From Ruania suaedae (lineage in GTDB: Bacteria > Actinomycetota > Actinomycetes > Actinomycetales > Beutenbergiaceae): a DNA stretch of 64,000 nt. The DNA lies in the NCBI RefSeq assembly GCF_021049265.1, contig NZ_CP088018.1, forward strand, positions 1,426,001 to 1,490,000, read 5' to 3'. The notes under the pieces were generated by a model. That model worked only from the letters and a program-made list of their open reading frames with translations, searched no databases and was not told where the DNA came from. Positions within the stretch are counted from its first letter, which is position 1, and every line of letters begins with the position of its first letter. The position numbers and the translations under genes are program-made. Below are positions 18,763 through 27,204 of this stretch, piece by piece.

Positions 18763-19382
18763 CCGGCCGCGAGGACGAGGCGTCGGACTTCGACGCCGAG
18801 GCCTTCGAGGCGGCGTTCGCCCGTGAGTTCGGGGAGACGACCGAGCCCGACGACGAGCCGGGCCCGGGTGCACCACCCGAGCCCGAGCCCGAGCGCAAGC
18901 GGGTGGTCGCGGTGGTGCTCACGCCCATCGCCTCCGCCCCGGCGCTGGCCGGGCTGTGCGCGATCGCGAAGATCGACGCCGACATCATCCCTACCGGCCG
19001 TGGGGCCGTGGCGGCACGGATCATCGAGACCGCGGGCGACGACCCCAGCGAGCTGCTCGGAGGTCCGCCTCCGGAGGCTGACGCGCTCGCCGCCACCCTC
19101 TCCCGCACCGCCCAGGCCGGGGTGGTGCTCCTGACCGCCCGCCTCGGTGCGGGCGCGGAGGGCATCACCGGCACCATCACCGGTCGCCAGTACACCGGTG
19201 GTGAGGCCGCCGAGGAGGTCTCCGCCGGGCTGATGCTCGCCCACGCCGACAACGTGGTCGAGCAGATCCTGCTCGGCAGCCTGGCACCGGCCGACGCCCC
19301 GGGCCGGCTGGCCCCGCAGGAGCTGAGCCGCTGGCAGGCGGCGCGGCTGATGTCCAAGGCCACCCGGAAGAAGCGCCCGTGA
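18759..19382 (+). CDS. Conserved unknown protein inside the histidine operon
   Basis: 207 residues, not recognised. The N-terminal third (1-48) is acidic and Pro-rich and probably disordered. The rest alternates hydrophobic strands and helices ([39 protein letters not shown]) and ends in a basic tail (KATRKKRP). No transmembrane helix or signal peptide is evident. It is joined to hisB and hisH by 4-bp GTGA overlaps, so it is made with them. A role linked to HisH or PriA, or to histidine synthesis in general, is an inference from position only. Confidence 0.75.
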   Translation: MTGREDEASDFDAEAFEAAFAREFGETTEPDDEPGPGAPPEPEPERKRVVAVVLTPIASAPALAGLCAIAKIDADIIPTGRGAVAARIIETAGDDPSELLGGPPPEADALAATLSRTAQAGVVLLTARLGAGAEGITGTITGRQYTGGEAAEEVSAGLMLAHADNVVEQILLGSLAPADAPGRLAPQELSRWQAARLMSKATRKKRP

Positions 19383-19993
19383 GCGCGCCACGCGTCGTCG
19401 TGCTCGACTACGGCTCGGGCAACGTGCGCTCCGCTGTACGCGCCCTGGAGCGGGTCGGCGCCGAGGTGGACCTGACGGCCGACCCGGGTGCGGTCATGGT
19501 CGCCGACGGGTTGGTGGTGCCGGGGGTGGGCGCCTTCAGCTCGGTGATGGCGGGCCTGCGGGCGGCGGGCGCGCCGCGCCTGGTTGATCGCCGCCTGGCC
19601 GGGGGACTGCCGGTGCTGGGCATCTGTGTCGGACTGCAGGTGATGTTCACCCGCGGCGAGGAGCACGGCCAGCCGGCCGACGGGCTCGACCAGTGGTCGG
19701 GTGTGGTCGAACGCCTGGATGCCCCGGTCGTGCCGCACATGGGCTGGTCGACGGTGGAACCCCCCGCCGGCAGCGCCCTCTTCGCCGGGATCGAGCACGA
19801 GCGCTTCTACTTCGTCCACTCCTACGCCGCGCGCAGCGCCCCCGACTTCGTCGAGGTGACCTGGGCCGAGCACGGGCAGACCCGGTTCGTCGCGGCCGCC
19901 GAGAACGGTCCGCTGCGCGCCACCCAGTTCCACCCGGAGAAGTCCGGGGACGCCGGAGCCGAGCTGCTGCGCAACTGGCTCGGCACGTTGTGA
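19379..19993 (+). CDS. hisH: Imidazole glycerol phosphate synthase, glutamine amidotransferase subunit
   Basis: Class I glutaminase that supplies ammonia to HisF. The 204-residue protein carries the catalytic triad: Cys in [10 protein letters not shown] (about 83), and His and Glu in QFHPEKSG (about 184 and 186). The oxyanion PGVGAFSS and N-terminal [10 protein letters not shown] segments are also typical. The GTG start overlaps the preceding gene. hisF, its partner, is not seen in the window; priA and sseB follow instead. Confidence 0.96.
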   Translation: MSAPRVVVLDYGSGNVRSAVRALERVGAEVDLTADPGAVMVADGLVVPGVGAFSSVMAGLRAAGAPRLVDRRLAGGLPVLGICVGLQVMFTRGEEHGQPADGLDQWSGVVERLDAPVVPHMGWSTVEPPAGSALFAGIEHERFYFVHSYAARSAPDFVEVTWAEHGQTRFVAAAENGPLRATQFHPEKSGDAGAELLRNWLGTL

Positions 19994-20033
19994 ACGACCC
20001 GACAGTGACCAAGCCCGTGAAAGAGGACCCCGC

Positions 20034-20765
20034 GTGACCACTCGCCTGCAGCTGCTCCCCGCCGTCGACGTCGCCGACGGCCAGGCCGTCCGCCTGGTCC
20101 AGGGCGAGGCAGGGTCGGAGACCCGCTACGGCGCCCCGATGGACGCCGCCCTGGCCTGGCAGGCCGATGGTGCGGAATGGATCCACCTGGTCGACCTCGA
20201 CGCCGCCTTCGGCCGCGGATCCAATGCCGAGCTGCTCGCCGAGGTGGTCGGCGCGCTGGACGTCGACGTCGAGCTCTCGGGCGGGATCCGCGACGACGAC
20301 TCCCTCGAGCGGGCACTGGCGACCGGGTGCCGGCGGGTGAACCTCGGTACGGCGGCGCTGGAGAACCCGGAGTGGACGGCGGCCGCGATCGCCAGGCACG
20401 GGGACCGGATCGCCGTCGGGCTGGATGTGCGCGGTACCACGCTGGCCGCGCGCGGATGGACCCGGGAGGGCGGCGACCTGTGGGAGGTGCTGGCCCGGCT
20501 CGACGCCGACGGCTGCTCACGGTACGTCGTCACCGACGTCACCAAGGACGGCACGCTGCAGGGTCCGAACCTCGATCTGCTGCGGCAGGTGTGCGAGAGC
20601 ACCGAGGCCCCGGTGGTCGCCTCCGGTGGGGTCTCCAGCCTGGCCGACCTGGCGGCGCTGCGGACCCTGACCGACACCGGCGTCGAGGGCGCCATCGTCG
20701 GCAAGGCGCTCTACGCCGGTGCCTTCACGCTGCCCGAGGCGCTGGACGTCGCCGGGAGGCCGTGA
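20034..20765 (+). CDS. priA: Bifunctional HisA/TrpF isomerase PriA
   Basis: TIM-barrel isomerase of 243 residues which in most Actinobacteria serves both histidine (ProFAR) and tryptophan (PRA) synthesis. Visible are the N-terminal [20 protein letters not shown] with the first catalytic Asp (about 12), the phosphate loops [11 protein letters not shown] and [11 protein letters not shown], and the [16 protein letters not shown] segment with the second catalytic Asp. The name PriA rather than HisA is based on the actinobacterial context; absence of trpF elsewhere would confirm it. The GTG start at 20034 has GAGGA upstream. The stop overlaps sseB. Confidence 0.92.
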   Translation: MTTRLQLLPAVDVADGQAVRLVQGEAGSETRYGAPMDAALAWQADGAEWIHLVDLDAAFGRGSNAELLAEVVGALDVDVELSGGIRDDDSLERALATGCRRVNLGTAALENPEWTAAAIARHGDRIAVGLDVRGTTLAARGWTREGGDLWEVLARLDADGCSRYVVTDVTKDGTLQGPNLDLLRQVCESTEAPVVASGGVSSLADLAALRTLTDTGVEGAIVGKALYAGAFTLPEALDVAGRP

Positions 20766-21481
20766 TCTCCTCTCGCGAGGGCCGTGCCCTGCCGCCGAGC
20801 TCCCCCTATGCCGGCGACGACGGCTCCGCCCCTGCCGCGCTGGCGGCCGCACTGTCCCGGCCCGAGCAGGAGCGCCTGCCCGCGGTGGTCGCGGCCCTCG
20901 CCGGGGTCCGGGTGCTCGTACCCGTGGTGGCGCAGGTGGAGGAGATGGCGGAGCCCGACGAGCACGGTGTCGCGGGGGAGAAGTCCGCCTCGGCCGCCAT
21001 GGTCACGGTCGCTGCGCCCGACGGCCGCGCCGCCACCCCGGTGTTCTCGAGCCTGGACGCGCTGCACCGATGGCGCAGCGATGCCCGGCCCATTCCGGTG
21101 GAGGGCCCGCGGGCGGCGCTCGCCTCCGTCTCCGACGCCGACGGGCTGGTGGTGCTCGATCCTGGCGGCCCGGTCACGGTGCTGCTGCCCCGGCCCGCCG
21201 TCTGGGCGCTGGCCCGCCAGCGCACATGGGTCCCGGCGATCGAGGACCCAGAGGTACGCGCCGCCGTCGGACGCGCGGTGGCGGCCGTCCCCGAGGTCGG
21301 AGCCATCCGGGTGGAGCCGGGCCGGCAGGCAGAGATCCGGGTGGTCCTGGGCTTGCCGGCGGGTCTGGCGCGGGAGCGGGTGGAGGAGCTGCTCGCGGCG
21401 GCGAGCCGGGTGCTGGCCGCCGACGAGACGGTGACCGAGCGCGTGGATTCGTTGGAGCTGGCGGTCCGCGCGCTGTCGTGA
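20762..21481 (+). CDS. SseB family protein
   Basis: 239-residue cytoplasmic protein with the SseB N-terminal domain pattern: [14 protein letters not shown], then [20 protein letters not shown] and the [23 protein letters not shown] segment. SseB domains occur in secretion-related and housekeeping proteins of unknown function. The GTG at 20762 overlaps the priA stop (GTGA). The priA-sseB-infC order is common in Micrococcales, which supports its being real but not what it does. Confidence 0.85.
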   Translation: MISSREGRALPPSSPYAGDDGSAPAALAAALSRPEQERLPAVVAALAGVRVLVPVVAQVEEMAEPDEHGVAGEKSASAAMVTVAAPDGRAATPVFSSLDALHRWRSDARPIPVEGPRAALASVSDADGLVVLDPGGPVTVLLPRPAVWALARQRTWVPAIEDPEVRAAVGRAVAAVPEVGAIRVEPGRQAEIRVVLGLPAGLARERVEELLAAASRVLAADETVTERVDSLELAVRALS

Positions 21482-21811
21482 GCCACGTCGCAGCCGAGGC
21501 CGGGGCCGGCCCCTGCAGCAGCGGGGGTCCGCGTGCTATTCTTGGGGCTGACCAATCGGCTCTGACTCGTGAGTTCGCCACCTCGGTGGTGGACGATCGA
21601 TCCAGTGCCGGTGTGCAAGCGGAGACTCTCCCACCCTTGCTCGACCGGAAGCGACCCAGTCGCCTCCGACGGAGCCCGGGTCCAGGTCGAGGAACTTGCG
21701 TCCTCCGTCGTACCCAGGTACGGCGCCACCTGACACCTCCGTGCGCACGTCGCCCGGAGGTTTTTTCATGGCGACGGTGAACTGACGTCCATCTCAGGTG
21801 AGGAGCACCAC
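21482..21811 (+). promoter_or_regulatory. infC leader region with possible attenuation control
   Basis: This 330-bp gap contains no convincing gene. TATTCT (21537-21542) may be the -10 box of a roughly 260-nt leader. The leader holds complementary arms: CGACGGAG (21667-21674) pairs with CTCCGTCG (21703-21710), and the same CGGAG could instead pair with CTCCG of the terminator stem at 21735-21741. These mutually exclusive pairings and the final U-rich hairpin suggest transcription attenuation of infC-rpmI-rplT. An open GTG frame at 21569-21733 ends just before the hairpin but has no ribosome site. Confidence 0.5.
21735..21766 (+). terminator. Intrinsic terminator/attenuator in the infC leader
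   Basis: ACCTCCG (21735-21741) and CGGAGGT (21755-21761) form a 7-bp stem followed by six T residues (21761-21766). It is one of very few hairpins in the window with a true T-tract. It ends 45 bp before the infC start and so would act on infC transcription, or end sseB transcription. Confidence 0.7.
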
Positions 21812-22390
21812 ATCAGCGAGCCCCGTATCAACGATCGGATCCGCGTGCCCGAGGTACGCCTGGTCGGACCGGGCGGCGAACAGGTCGGCGTCGTGCGCGT
21901 CGAAGACGCCCTCCGATTGGCTCAGGAGGCCGATCTCGACCTGGTCGAGGTCGCCCCGACCGCACGTCCGCCCGTGTGCAAGCTCATGGACTTCGGCAAG
22001 TACAAGTACGAGGCCGACATGAAGGCGCGCGACGCGCGGCGGAACCAGGCCAACACGGTCCTGAAGGAGATCCGGTTCCGGCTGAAGATCGATCCGCACG
22101 ACTACGGCACCAAGAAGGGCCACGTCGAGCGGTTCCTCAAGGGCGGGGACAAGGTCAAGGTCATGATCATGTTCCGCGGCCGTGAGCAGTCCCGCCCGGA
22201 GATGGGCATGCGGCTGCTGCAGCGCCTGGCCGACGACGTGGCCGAGCTCGGCCACGTGGAGAGCGTGCCCCGCCAGGACGGGCGCAACATGACGATGGTG
22301 CTCGGCCCGAACAAGAAGAAGTCCGAGGCCCGTAACGAACAGCGTCGCCGCAAGGACCAGGACGCCGAGGACGCTGCCACCGCAGGGTGA
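21812..22390 (+). CDS. infC: Translation initiation factor IF-3, starting at ATC
   Basis: IF-3 keeps the 30S subunit free and checks start-codon choice. The 192-residue reading begins at ATC (21812), giving [19 protein letters not shown], the conserved IF-3 N terminus, with GAGGAG 6 nt upstream. A GTG at 21845 is in frame but would remove the first eleven conserved residues and has no ribosome site. A rare start codon in infC matches the known E. coli autoregulation, in which IF-3 rejects its own AUU start. The C-terminal domain holds [20 protein letters not shown] and the Lys/Arg-rich tail. Confidence 0.93.
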   Translation: MSEPRINDRIRVPEVRLVGPGGEQVGVVRVEDALRLAQEADLDLVEVAPTARPPVCKLMDFGKYKYEADMKARDARRNQANTVLKEIRFRLKIDPHDYGTKKGHVERFLKGGDKVKVMIMFRGREQSRPEMGMRLLQRLADDVAELGHVESVPRQDGRNMTMVLGPNKKKSEARNEQRRRKDQDAEDAATAG

Positions 22391-22422
22391 GGCAGCGCTC
22401 TGACAGAGAAGAAGAGGGAACG

Positions 22423-22617
22423 ATGCCGAAGAACAAGACGAACTCCGGTGCCAAGAAGCGCTTCCGGGTCACCGGGTCCGGGAAGGTCATGCGCGAGCGT
22501 GCCCGCCACGTGCACAAGTTCCAGGAGCGCAGCAGCCGCAACGCTCGCCGCCTCGTGAACGACGTCGAGGTCGCCCCGGCCGACGTGAAGAACATCAAGA
22601 AGCTGCTCGGCAAGTAA
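22423..22617 (+). CDS. rpmI: 50S ribosomal protein L35
   Basis: Small basic ribosomal protein of 64 residues, MPKNKTNSGAKKRFRVTGSG onward, typical of bL35. I start at the ATG 22423, with AGAGGGA upstream; an in-frame codon at 22387 would add 12 unconserved residues. It sits between infC and rplT as in nearly all bacteria and is presumably cotranscribed with them. Confidence 0.97.
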   Translation: MPKNKTNSGAKKRFRVTGSGKVMRERARHVHKFQERSSRNARRLVNDVEVAPADVKNIKKLLGK

Positions 22618-22646
22618 CGCCGGCCCCCGAACGCAAGGAGTAAGAC

Positions 22647-23036
22647 GTGGCACGCGTCAAGCGGGCGGTCAACGCCCAGAAGAAGCGCAGGACAGTTCTC
22701 GAGCAGGCCAGCGGGTACCGCGGGCAGCGCTCGCGGCTCTACCGCAAGGCCAAGGAGCAGGTCACTCACTCGCTGAGCTACTCCTACCGTGACCGCCGGG
22801 CCAAGAAGGGTGACTTCCGTCGCCTGTGGATCCAGCGCATCAACGCCGCGGCCAGGGCTCAGGGCATGACGTACAACCGCCTCATCCAGGGCCTCAAGGC
22901 CGCCGGTGTCGAGGTCGACCGTCGCGTGCTCGCTGACCTCGCCGTGCACGACTCGGTGGCGTTCAACGCCCTGGTCGCTCAGGCGAAGGCGGCCCTGCCG
23001 GAGGACATCAACGCTCCCAAGAGCCCGGCTGCCTGA
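22647..23036 (+). CDS. rplT: 50S ribosomal protein L20
   Basis: 129-residue basic protein needed for early 50S assembly. The N terminus [20 protein letters not shown], then [17 protein letters not shown] and [20 protein letters not shown] are diagnostic of bL20. The GTG start has AAGGAG 6 nt upstream. A strong hairpin follows 29 bp after the stop. In relatives an SpoU methyltransferase and pheST usually follow directly; here an accessory block intervenes. Confidence 0.97.
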   Translation: MARVKRAVNAQKKRRTVLEQASGYRGQRSRLYRKAKEQVTHSLSYSYRDRRAKKGDFRRLWIQRINAAARAQGMTYNRLIQGLKAAGVEVDRRVLADLAVHDSVAFNALVAQAKAALPEDINAPKSPAA

Positions 23037-23065
23037 GGCGGCTGATCAGCTCCGCTGATCACACT

Positions 23066-23108
23066 CACGACGGCGCCCCTTCCGTTCTGCGGAAGGGGCG
23101 CCGTCGTG
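23066..23108 (+). terminator. Strong hairpin terminator after rplT
   Basis: A perfect 19-bp stem (CACGACGGCGCCCCTTCCG and its complement) with a 5-nt TTCTG loop lies 29 bp after the rplT stop. No T-tract follows. Being symmetric, it may also end transcription arriving from the minus-strand genes to the right. Confidence 0.8.
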
Positions 23109-23129
23109 CTGTGGTTCAGGCTTCCGCGG

Positions 23130-23222
23130 TTAGTGCTGCTTTCGCGAGGCGATAACCAGCAGGTAGACGACGACACTCACGGCAATTACTACGAAGGCAA
23201 GTTGGCCGAAGACCGGGTTCAT
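23130..23222 (-). CDS. 30-residue membrane miniprotein
   Basis: A short frame begins at ATG 23222 and ends at TAA. It encodes 30 residues with one hydrophobic helix (LAFVVIAVSVVVYLLVIA, about 8-25), an uncharged N terminus and a basic RKQH tail, so the N terminus is expected outside. A GGAGG site lies 6 nt before the ATG and partly overlaps the stop region of the preceding secreted-protein gene, only 9 bp away, so the two are probably translated from one message. It is too short for normal gene callers. The function is unknown; a stabilising or anchoring partner of the secreted protein is possible. Confidence 0.6.
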   Translation of the reverse strand: MNPVFGQLAFVVIAVSVVVYLLVIASRKQH

Positions 23223-23231
23223 GGCCGCCTC

Positions 23232-24065
23232 CTAGTCGCGGTTGAAGTTGTGCGTTGACCAGGCGCTAGTGAGCACCCAGATGGTCTGCAGTTGGGGTAC
23301 CGATGTTGGGCCGAGGTCGCAGTTGAACCGGTGGTCCGCGCGGGCTGGCGCGCTGCCGGAACTGACACTCCGGTTGATCGTCAGGCTGCTGTTCGTGGGC
23401 GTCGATGGACCGCACCATTGTTGTGCAGTGCTGGGGTAGACCTGGTCAACACGACCAGCACCGCTCTTTACGGAGTAGTCGAAATAGAAGGATCCACTGA
23501 CAACTGGCGGGGTCATGCTGTCGTAGATGAAGCAGTCTGCCCGACGTATCCAGCCATTCTGGCTCGGAAGTGAGTTGCAGCCCGACGGCGTCGATTGGAT
23601 CGAGATGTCGCCCGACGCCGCCATCTCATCTCTCGCTTCGCTCAGATTGTCTGCGATCTCACTGAAGTCGACGCTGGCGCTGTCGAACTCAACGATCGTG
23701 TCGCTCGGATCATCGATAGGGCCCGATTGGACGAGTGACAACCCGAGCGAGCCGTCGGCGTAGACGGAGACCGCGGCGACGAGCGCACCGTTCTCCGAAC
23801 GCTCGATGCGGACCGGGTCAGTATTGTCGAGCGCGTCCGGGACCTCGTCGGAGACCGCAGTGACTGCGTCCTTGTCAACTAGGTCCTCCGCTACGGAGGC
23901 AGCTCTCATGGCTTCGGATTCAGTCGCACCGAAAGCCTGCATTAGTGAAAGATTTGCCACCGTAGCGCTTGGTTCAACCAAAGTTAATGGTTCCTCTGCA
24001 GTGGCGCCGAAGTACGGCCAGATCAAGGGATCGTCAGGTGTGGAAGCCTGCGCAGGGGCAGTCAA
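23232..24065 (-). CDS. Secreted protein of unknown function; signal peptide frameshifted upstream
   Basis: 277 residues from TTG 24065, not recognised. The body has an acidic helical first half and a second half with four Cys (CNSL, ADCFIY, QWCGPS, FNCDLG) that could form two disulfides. The apparent true start is ATG 24124 with GAGGGAGAG upstream: it encodes MLNRKNFGYVTGG and then hits seven Gs (C run 24086-24092 on this strand). With eight Gs the frame would continue as ALVAALSLTAPAQA-S, a complete signal peptide with an AQA cleavage site, and give 297 residues. As read, translation from ATG stops after 18 codons. GC content is clearly below that of neighbours, which suggests transfer. Confidence 0.7.
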   Translation of the reverse strand: MTAPAQASTPDDPLIWPYFGATAEEPLTLVEPSATVANLSLMQAFGATESEAMRAASVAEDLVDKDAVTAVSDEVPDALDNTDPVRIERSENGALVAAVSVYADGSLGLSLVQSGPIDDPSDTIVEFDSASVDFSEIADNLSEARDEMAASGDISIQSTPSGCNSLPSQNGWIRRADCFIYDSMTPPVVSGSFYFDYSVKSGAGRVDQVYPSTAQQWCGPSTPTNSSLTINRSVSSGSAPARADHRFNCDLGPTSVPQLQTIWVLTSAWSTHNFNRD

Positions 24066-24226
24066 ACTCAGCGCGGCGACCAGAGCCCCCCCGTGACGTA
24101 CCCAAAATTCTTGCGGTTCAACATGCTCGATCTCTCCCTCGGAATGGTGCAGGACCGGCGAAGCCCCCCGGCCCTGTGTCCAGGCTCACACTTTCCTACC
24201 TGGGGGTCAACCGCCGGGGTGCCGTC

Positions 24227-24889
24227 TCAATCACTGGTTCCGTCGGACCATGGACCGCCAGGGCCGACATGCCCGGTCATCATGGGCCGGATGACGGAGG
24301 CGGCCGCCTCCCACTCCGACTCCTCGATCGCCTCGCCCGGGCAGCCGAACCGCAGTGCCAGTACCTGGCTGGACCGGGAGCCGTCGTAGTGCTGGACGTT
24401 GGCCACGCGCGCGAGGCCGCGCACGGACTCCTCGCCGGTCGTCCAGTCACCGCTCGCGACCATCAGCGTGTGCGCCGGATCGTTGCCCTCGCCGGCACCG
24501 CTGGTGACGAGCTCACGCTCTGCGGTGCCCGGATCAGGCGCCCCGTCGGCCTCGGCCATGGCCGCCACCTCGTCGAAGGAGGCGGCGCGCACGTCATCGG
24601 CGACGTCGTCGGTGCTCGCGCCGCGGGCGGAGAGGGTGCACCCACCCTCGGCCACGAGCACATCGGTCCATTCCGTGCCCAGATCCACGAGCACGCCCGA
24701 GCGCTCATAGCCGGTCGGCGCCTCCAGCACCGCGATCGACGGCAACTCCTCCTGCGGCTCGGTCGCGTCCGTCGCCGTGGGGGCCTCGGACTGGCTGCTC
24801 GGTGGTTCCTCGCCGCTGCAGCCCGCGAGAGCCAGGAGTGCGACGGAGATCGGGAGGAGCCCGCGCCGCATGCCGGTGGTGGTCATCAT
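24227..24889 (-). CDS. Putative lipoprotein
   Basis: 220 residues with a lipoprotein signal peptide: basic start (MRRG), hydrophobic LLPISVALLALAGC with lipobox Cys near 24, then a Ser/Thr/Glu-rich tether (SSQSEAPTATDATEPQEELP). The mature domain has two further Cys (GGCTLSARG and LRFGCPGE) and no recognised catalytic motif. GGAGG lies 4 nt before the first ATG (24889) and 7 nt before the second (24886), so the second may be the real start. LspA at 7.6 kb would process it. Function unknown. Confidence 0.75.
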   Translation of the reverse strand: MMTTTGMRRGLLPISVALLALAGCSGEEPPSSQSEAPTATDATEPQEELPSIAVLEAPTGYERSGVLVDLGTEWTDVLVAEGGCTLSARGASTDDVADDVRAASFDEVAAMAEADGAPDPGTAERELVTSGAGEGNDPAHTLMVASGDWTTGEESVRGLARVANVQHYDGSRSSQVLALRFGCPGEAIEESEWEAAASVIRPMMTGHVGPGGPWSDGTSD

Positions 24890-24989
24890 CGTGCCTCCGC
24901 TCGTGGTTCTCTCTACGAGGTCATGTCCGGCACCGGCCTGGCGATTACCGGGCGCGTGCCGACGACGTCGCAGTCGGGCCGCGAGCGGG

Positions 24990-25835
24990 TCAGGACTTCT
25001 CGCGTTGGAGGTCCTCCAGCGTCAGGTCACCCTGGCGCACCGCACGCAGGATCCAGTACGTGCGCGCCAGGCGGGGCAGGGTGATGACGACCAGCCCACC
25101 GATCATGTTGAGCGGGATGACCGCCGCGAACCACCCCACGAACTGCAGCACGCTGATCTCGGCGCCGGCGAACATGGCCGCGAAGATGATCATCGCGTTC
25201 AGGGCACCGTGTAGCAGCCCTAGTCCGATCACGAGGAACCCCGAGATCATGCACACGATCGCCACGGCGACATCGTTGGTGGTGCCCTTGACCATGCGGG
25301 TGGACAGCGTGATCGAGGCACCGGCGAGGAGCGAGAGGCCGATCAGCGCGCCGACGGAGCCCGGCTCGAGGTAACTGTTCGCGCTGTCGATGAGGGTGGT
25401 GTGATAGCCGGGAAGAGCCAGCACGATCAGCCAGGCGAAGGCGATCCCGCCGGCCAGGTTCCCGACCAGCATCACCGACCACAGCCGGACCAGCTGCCAC
25501 CAGGTTCCCTGGCCCGCCAGGATCGCGTTGATCGGCAGCAGGAACTCCTCGGTGAACAGCTCCGAGTGCGCCAGCTTCAGCGCCAGGAGCCCGACGCCGA
25601 AGGCCATCCCGGCGAGGATGTCGGAGCCCGTGGCCTGCTTGACGAGCACGAGCGCCAGGACGCCGAAGCCGATGTCGATCCCGCCGAACAGCCCGGTGGC
25701 GATCAGCTCGACCCACCGCCGGTTCAGCCGCTTGGTGCCTTCCTGGACGGTGTCGGCCGCCTCGGCGAGCAGTTCGTCCTCGACGTCGAGGTCGTTGCTG
25801 CCGATGCGTTGGCGCTGTCGCTTCTGGTCGACCAT
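24990..25835 (-). CDS. Formate/nitrite transporter (FNT) family channel
   Basis: 281-residue pentameric-channel family protein with six hydrophobic segments. The FNT pattern is visible in GLFGGIDIGFGVLAL, LKLAHSELFTEEFLLP, LVGNLAGGIAFAWL, MVKGTTNDVAVAIVCMISGF and IPLNMIGGLVVIT. The cytoplasmic N terminus (1-38) is charged and predicted helical, as in the YfdC-like subgroup; the substrate (formate, nitrite or another monoacid) cannot be read from the sequence. TAGGCT lies 6 nt before the ATG on the minus strand, so the message is probably leaderless. Confidence 0.88.
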   Translation of the reverse strand: MVDQKRQRQRIGSNDLDVEDELLAEAADTVQEGTKRLNRRWVELIATGLFGGIDIGFGVLALVLVKQATGSDILAGMAFGVGLLALKLAHSELFTEEFLLPINAILAGQGTWWQLVRLWSVMLVGNLAGGIAFAWLIVLALPGYHTTLIDSANSYLEPGSVGALIGLSLLAGASITLSTRMVKGTTNDVAVAIVCMISGFLVIGLGLLHGALNAMIIFAAMFAGAEISVLQFVGWFAAVIPLNMIGGLVVITLPRLARTYWILRAVRQGDLTLEDLQREKS

Positions 25836-25922
25836 CGCGTCAGCCTACGGACCCGAGGCGATCCGCGCTCACGGACCCGCCCGGCGAGCCCGGCCTGCCA
25901 CGATCGGCGGGCTCTGGAGCGG

Positions 25923-26174
25923 CTACGGCTGAGGCCGATCCCGGCTCGTCTCCGCATGGGGCGCAGGGGCGGTCGATGGCGGCTCCGCCGAGGACGTCGC
26001 CGGCCCATCCGGCCCACCCACGTGCGGCGGCGGACCGGCCTGCCACGGCGGAGTGGCCGGCCCCTGGGGCCGTCGCCGCGAGGCGATCAGGACGAGCAGG
26101 GTGACCAGGACCGCCGTTCCGACGACGAACAACACCCCGATCACCAGGATCCAGAAGACAGGACTCTTCAGCAT
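25923..26174 (-). CDS. Small single-pass membrane protein
   Basis: 83 residues: an N-terminal transmembrane helix (about 6-31, VFWILVIGVLFVVGTAVLVT), a basic stop (SRRRP) and a Pro/Gly/Ala-rich cytoplasmic tail. The ATG at 26174 has a G-rich GAGGGGG site 6 nt upstream. No family is recognised. The composition of the tail (PPP, GPDGP) resembles disordered linkers. It is divergent from the SpoU methyltransferase gene. Confidence 0.6.
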   Translation of the reverse strand: MLKSPVFWILVIGVLFVVGTAVLVTLLVLIASRRRPQGPATPPWQAGPPPHVGGPDGPATSSAEPPSTAPAPHAETSRDRPQP

Positions 26175-26291
26175 GTCAGCCCCCTCAGCGACGCGTTCCC
26201 GGCGACGCTACCGGGCCGATCGCGAGTTGTCAGCCCGTGCGGCAGAGCCCTGGTGTGCCGGGCAAGGGCACGAGCCGCGATACTGGAGCGC

Positions 26292-27179
26292 GTGGAACCC
26301 GACCTCAGCAACGCGACGTCCGACCGCGTCCGCGCCGTGCGCGCCCTGTCCCAGGGGTCCGTGCGCTCGCGGCGCGGTCAGTTCCTGGCCGAGGGCCCGC
26401 AGGCGGTACGCGAGGCTGTGCGCTTCGCGGCCGCGCAGGTGCGGGACGTGTACCTGACGGTGGAGGCTGCGCAGCGATACCCGGAGATCACCGACGCCGC
26501 GCAGGCGGCCGGCCTGTACAGCCATCTGGCCACGCCTGAGGTGCTGGCCGCGATGAGCGCGGACGCCCAGGGCGTGCTCGCCGTGCTGCGCCACGAGGAC
26601 CAGCAGCCCGGAACGCCGCAGCTCGCCGGCGCGCAGCTGGTCGCGCTGGCCCACCAGGTGCGCGACCCCGGCAACGCCGGCACCGTGATCCGCGCGGCCG
26701 ACGCCGCCGGCGCCGACGCCTGTGTGCTCACCCGCGGCAGCGTCGACGTGCACAATCCCAAGGTGGTGCGCTCGAGCGTCGGATCGCTCTTCCACCTGCC
26801 GGTGCTCACGGGCACCGATCTCGCGACCGTCCTCGCCGCCGCACGCGACGCCGGCCTGCAGATCCTCGCCGCCGACGGGTCCGGTGAGCTGGATCTGGAC
26901 GATCTCGCCGACGCGGCCGGCCGGACCGCGCACCCGGACGACGCCCTCGACGCCACCGACGCCCCCGACCTTGCCCGTCCGACGCTGTGGATCTTCGGCA
27001 ACGAGGCCCATGGCCTGGCCCCCGAGGACCTCGACCGCGCGGACGCCGTGGTGCAGATCCCGATCCACGGCTACGCCGAATCCCTGAACCTAGCCATGGC
27101 GGCCACGATCTGCCTGTACGCCTCGGCCCGGGCCCAACGAGCGGCCCGACGACAAGCCCACCGCGCGGCGCACCGCTGA
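26292..27179 (+). CDS. SpoU/TrmH family RNA 2'-O-methyltransferase
   Basis: SPOUT methyltransferase of 295 residues, probably acting on 23S rRNA. An N-terminal substrate-binding domain (GQFLAEGPQAVREAVRF) precedes the knotted catalytic domain with the three SpoU motifs: RDPGNAGTVIRAADAAGAD, LWIFGNEAHGL and IPIHGYAESLNLAMAATICL. The GTG at 26292 has GATACT 7 nt upstream and no Shine-Dalgarno. In many actinobacteria this gene lies directly between rplT and pheS; here it is 3.2 kb from rplT and 10.6 kb from pheS. Confidence 0.92.
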   Translation: MEPDLSNATSDRVRAVRALSQGSVRSRRGQFLAEGPQAVREAVRFAAAQVRDVYLTVEAAQRYPEITDAAQAAGLYSHLATPEVLAAMSADAQGVLAVLRHEDQQPGTPQLAGAQLVALAHQVRDPGNAGTVIRAADAAGADACVLTRGSVDVHNPKVVRSSVGSLFHLPVLTGTDLATVLAAARDAGLQILAADGSGELDLDDLADAAGRTAHPDDALDATDAPDLARPTLWIFGNEAHGLAPEDLDRADAVVQIPIHGYAESLNLAMAATICLYASARAQRAARRQAHRAAHR

Positions 27180-27204
27180 CCGATCCACGACGACGGGAGT
27201 CGCC

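Noticed and set aside
21569-21733. 54-codon GTG frame in the infC leader, containing two adjacent Trp codons and ending just before the hairpin
   Set aside because: No ribosome site, no link between Trp and infC control, and frames of this length are common by chance at this GC content. Kept only as a remark on the leader.
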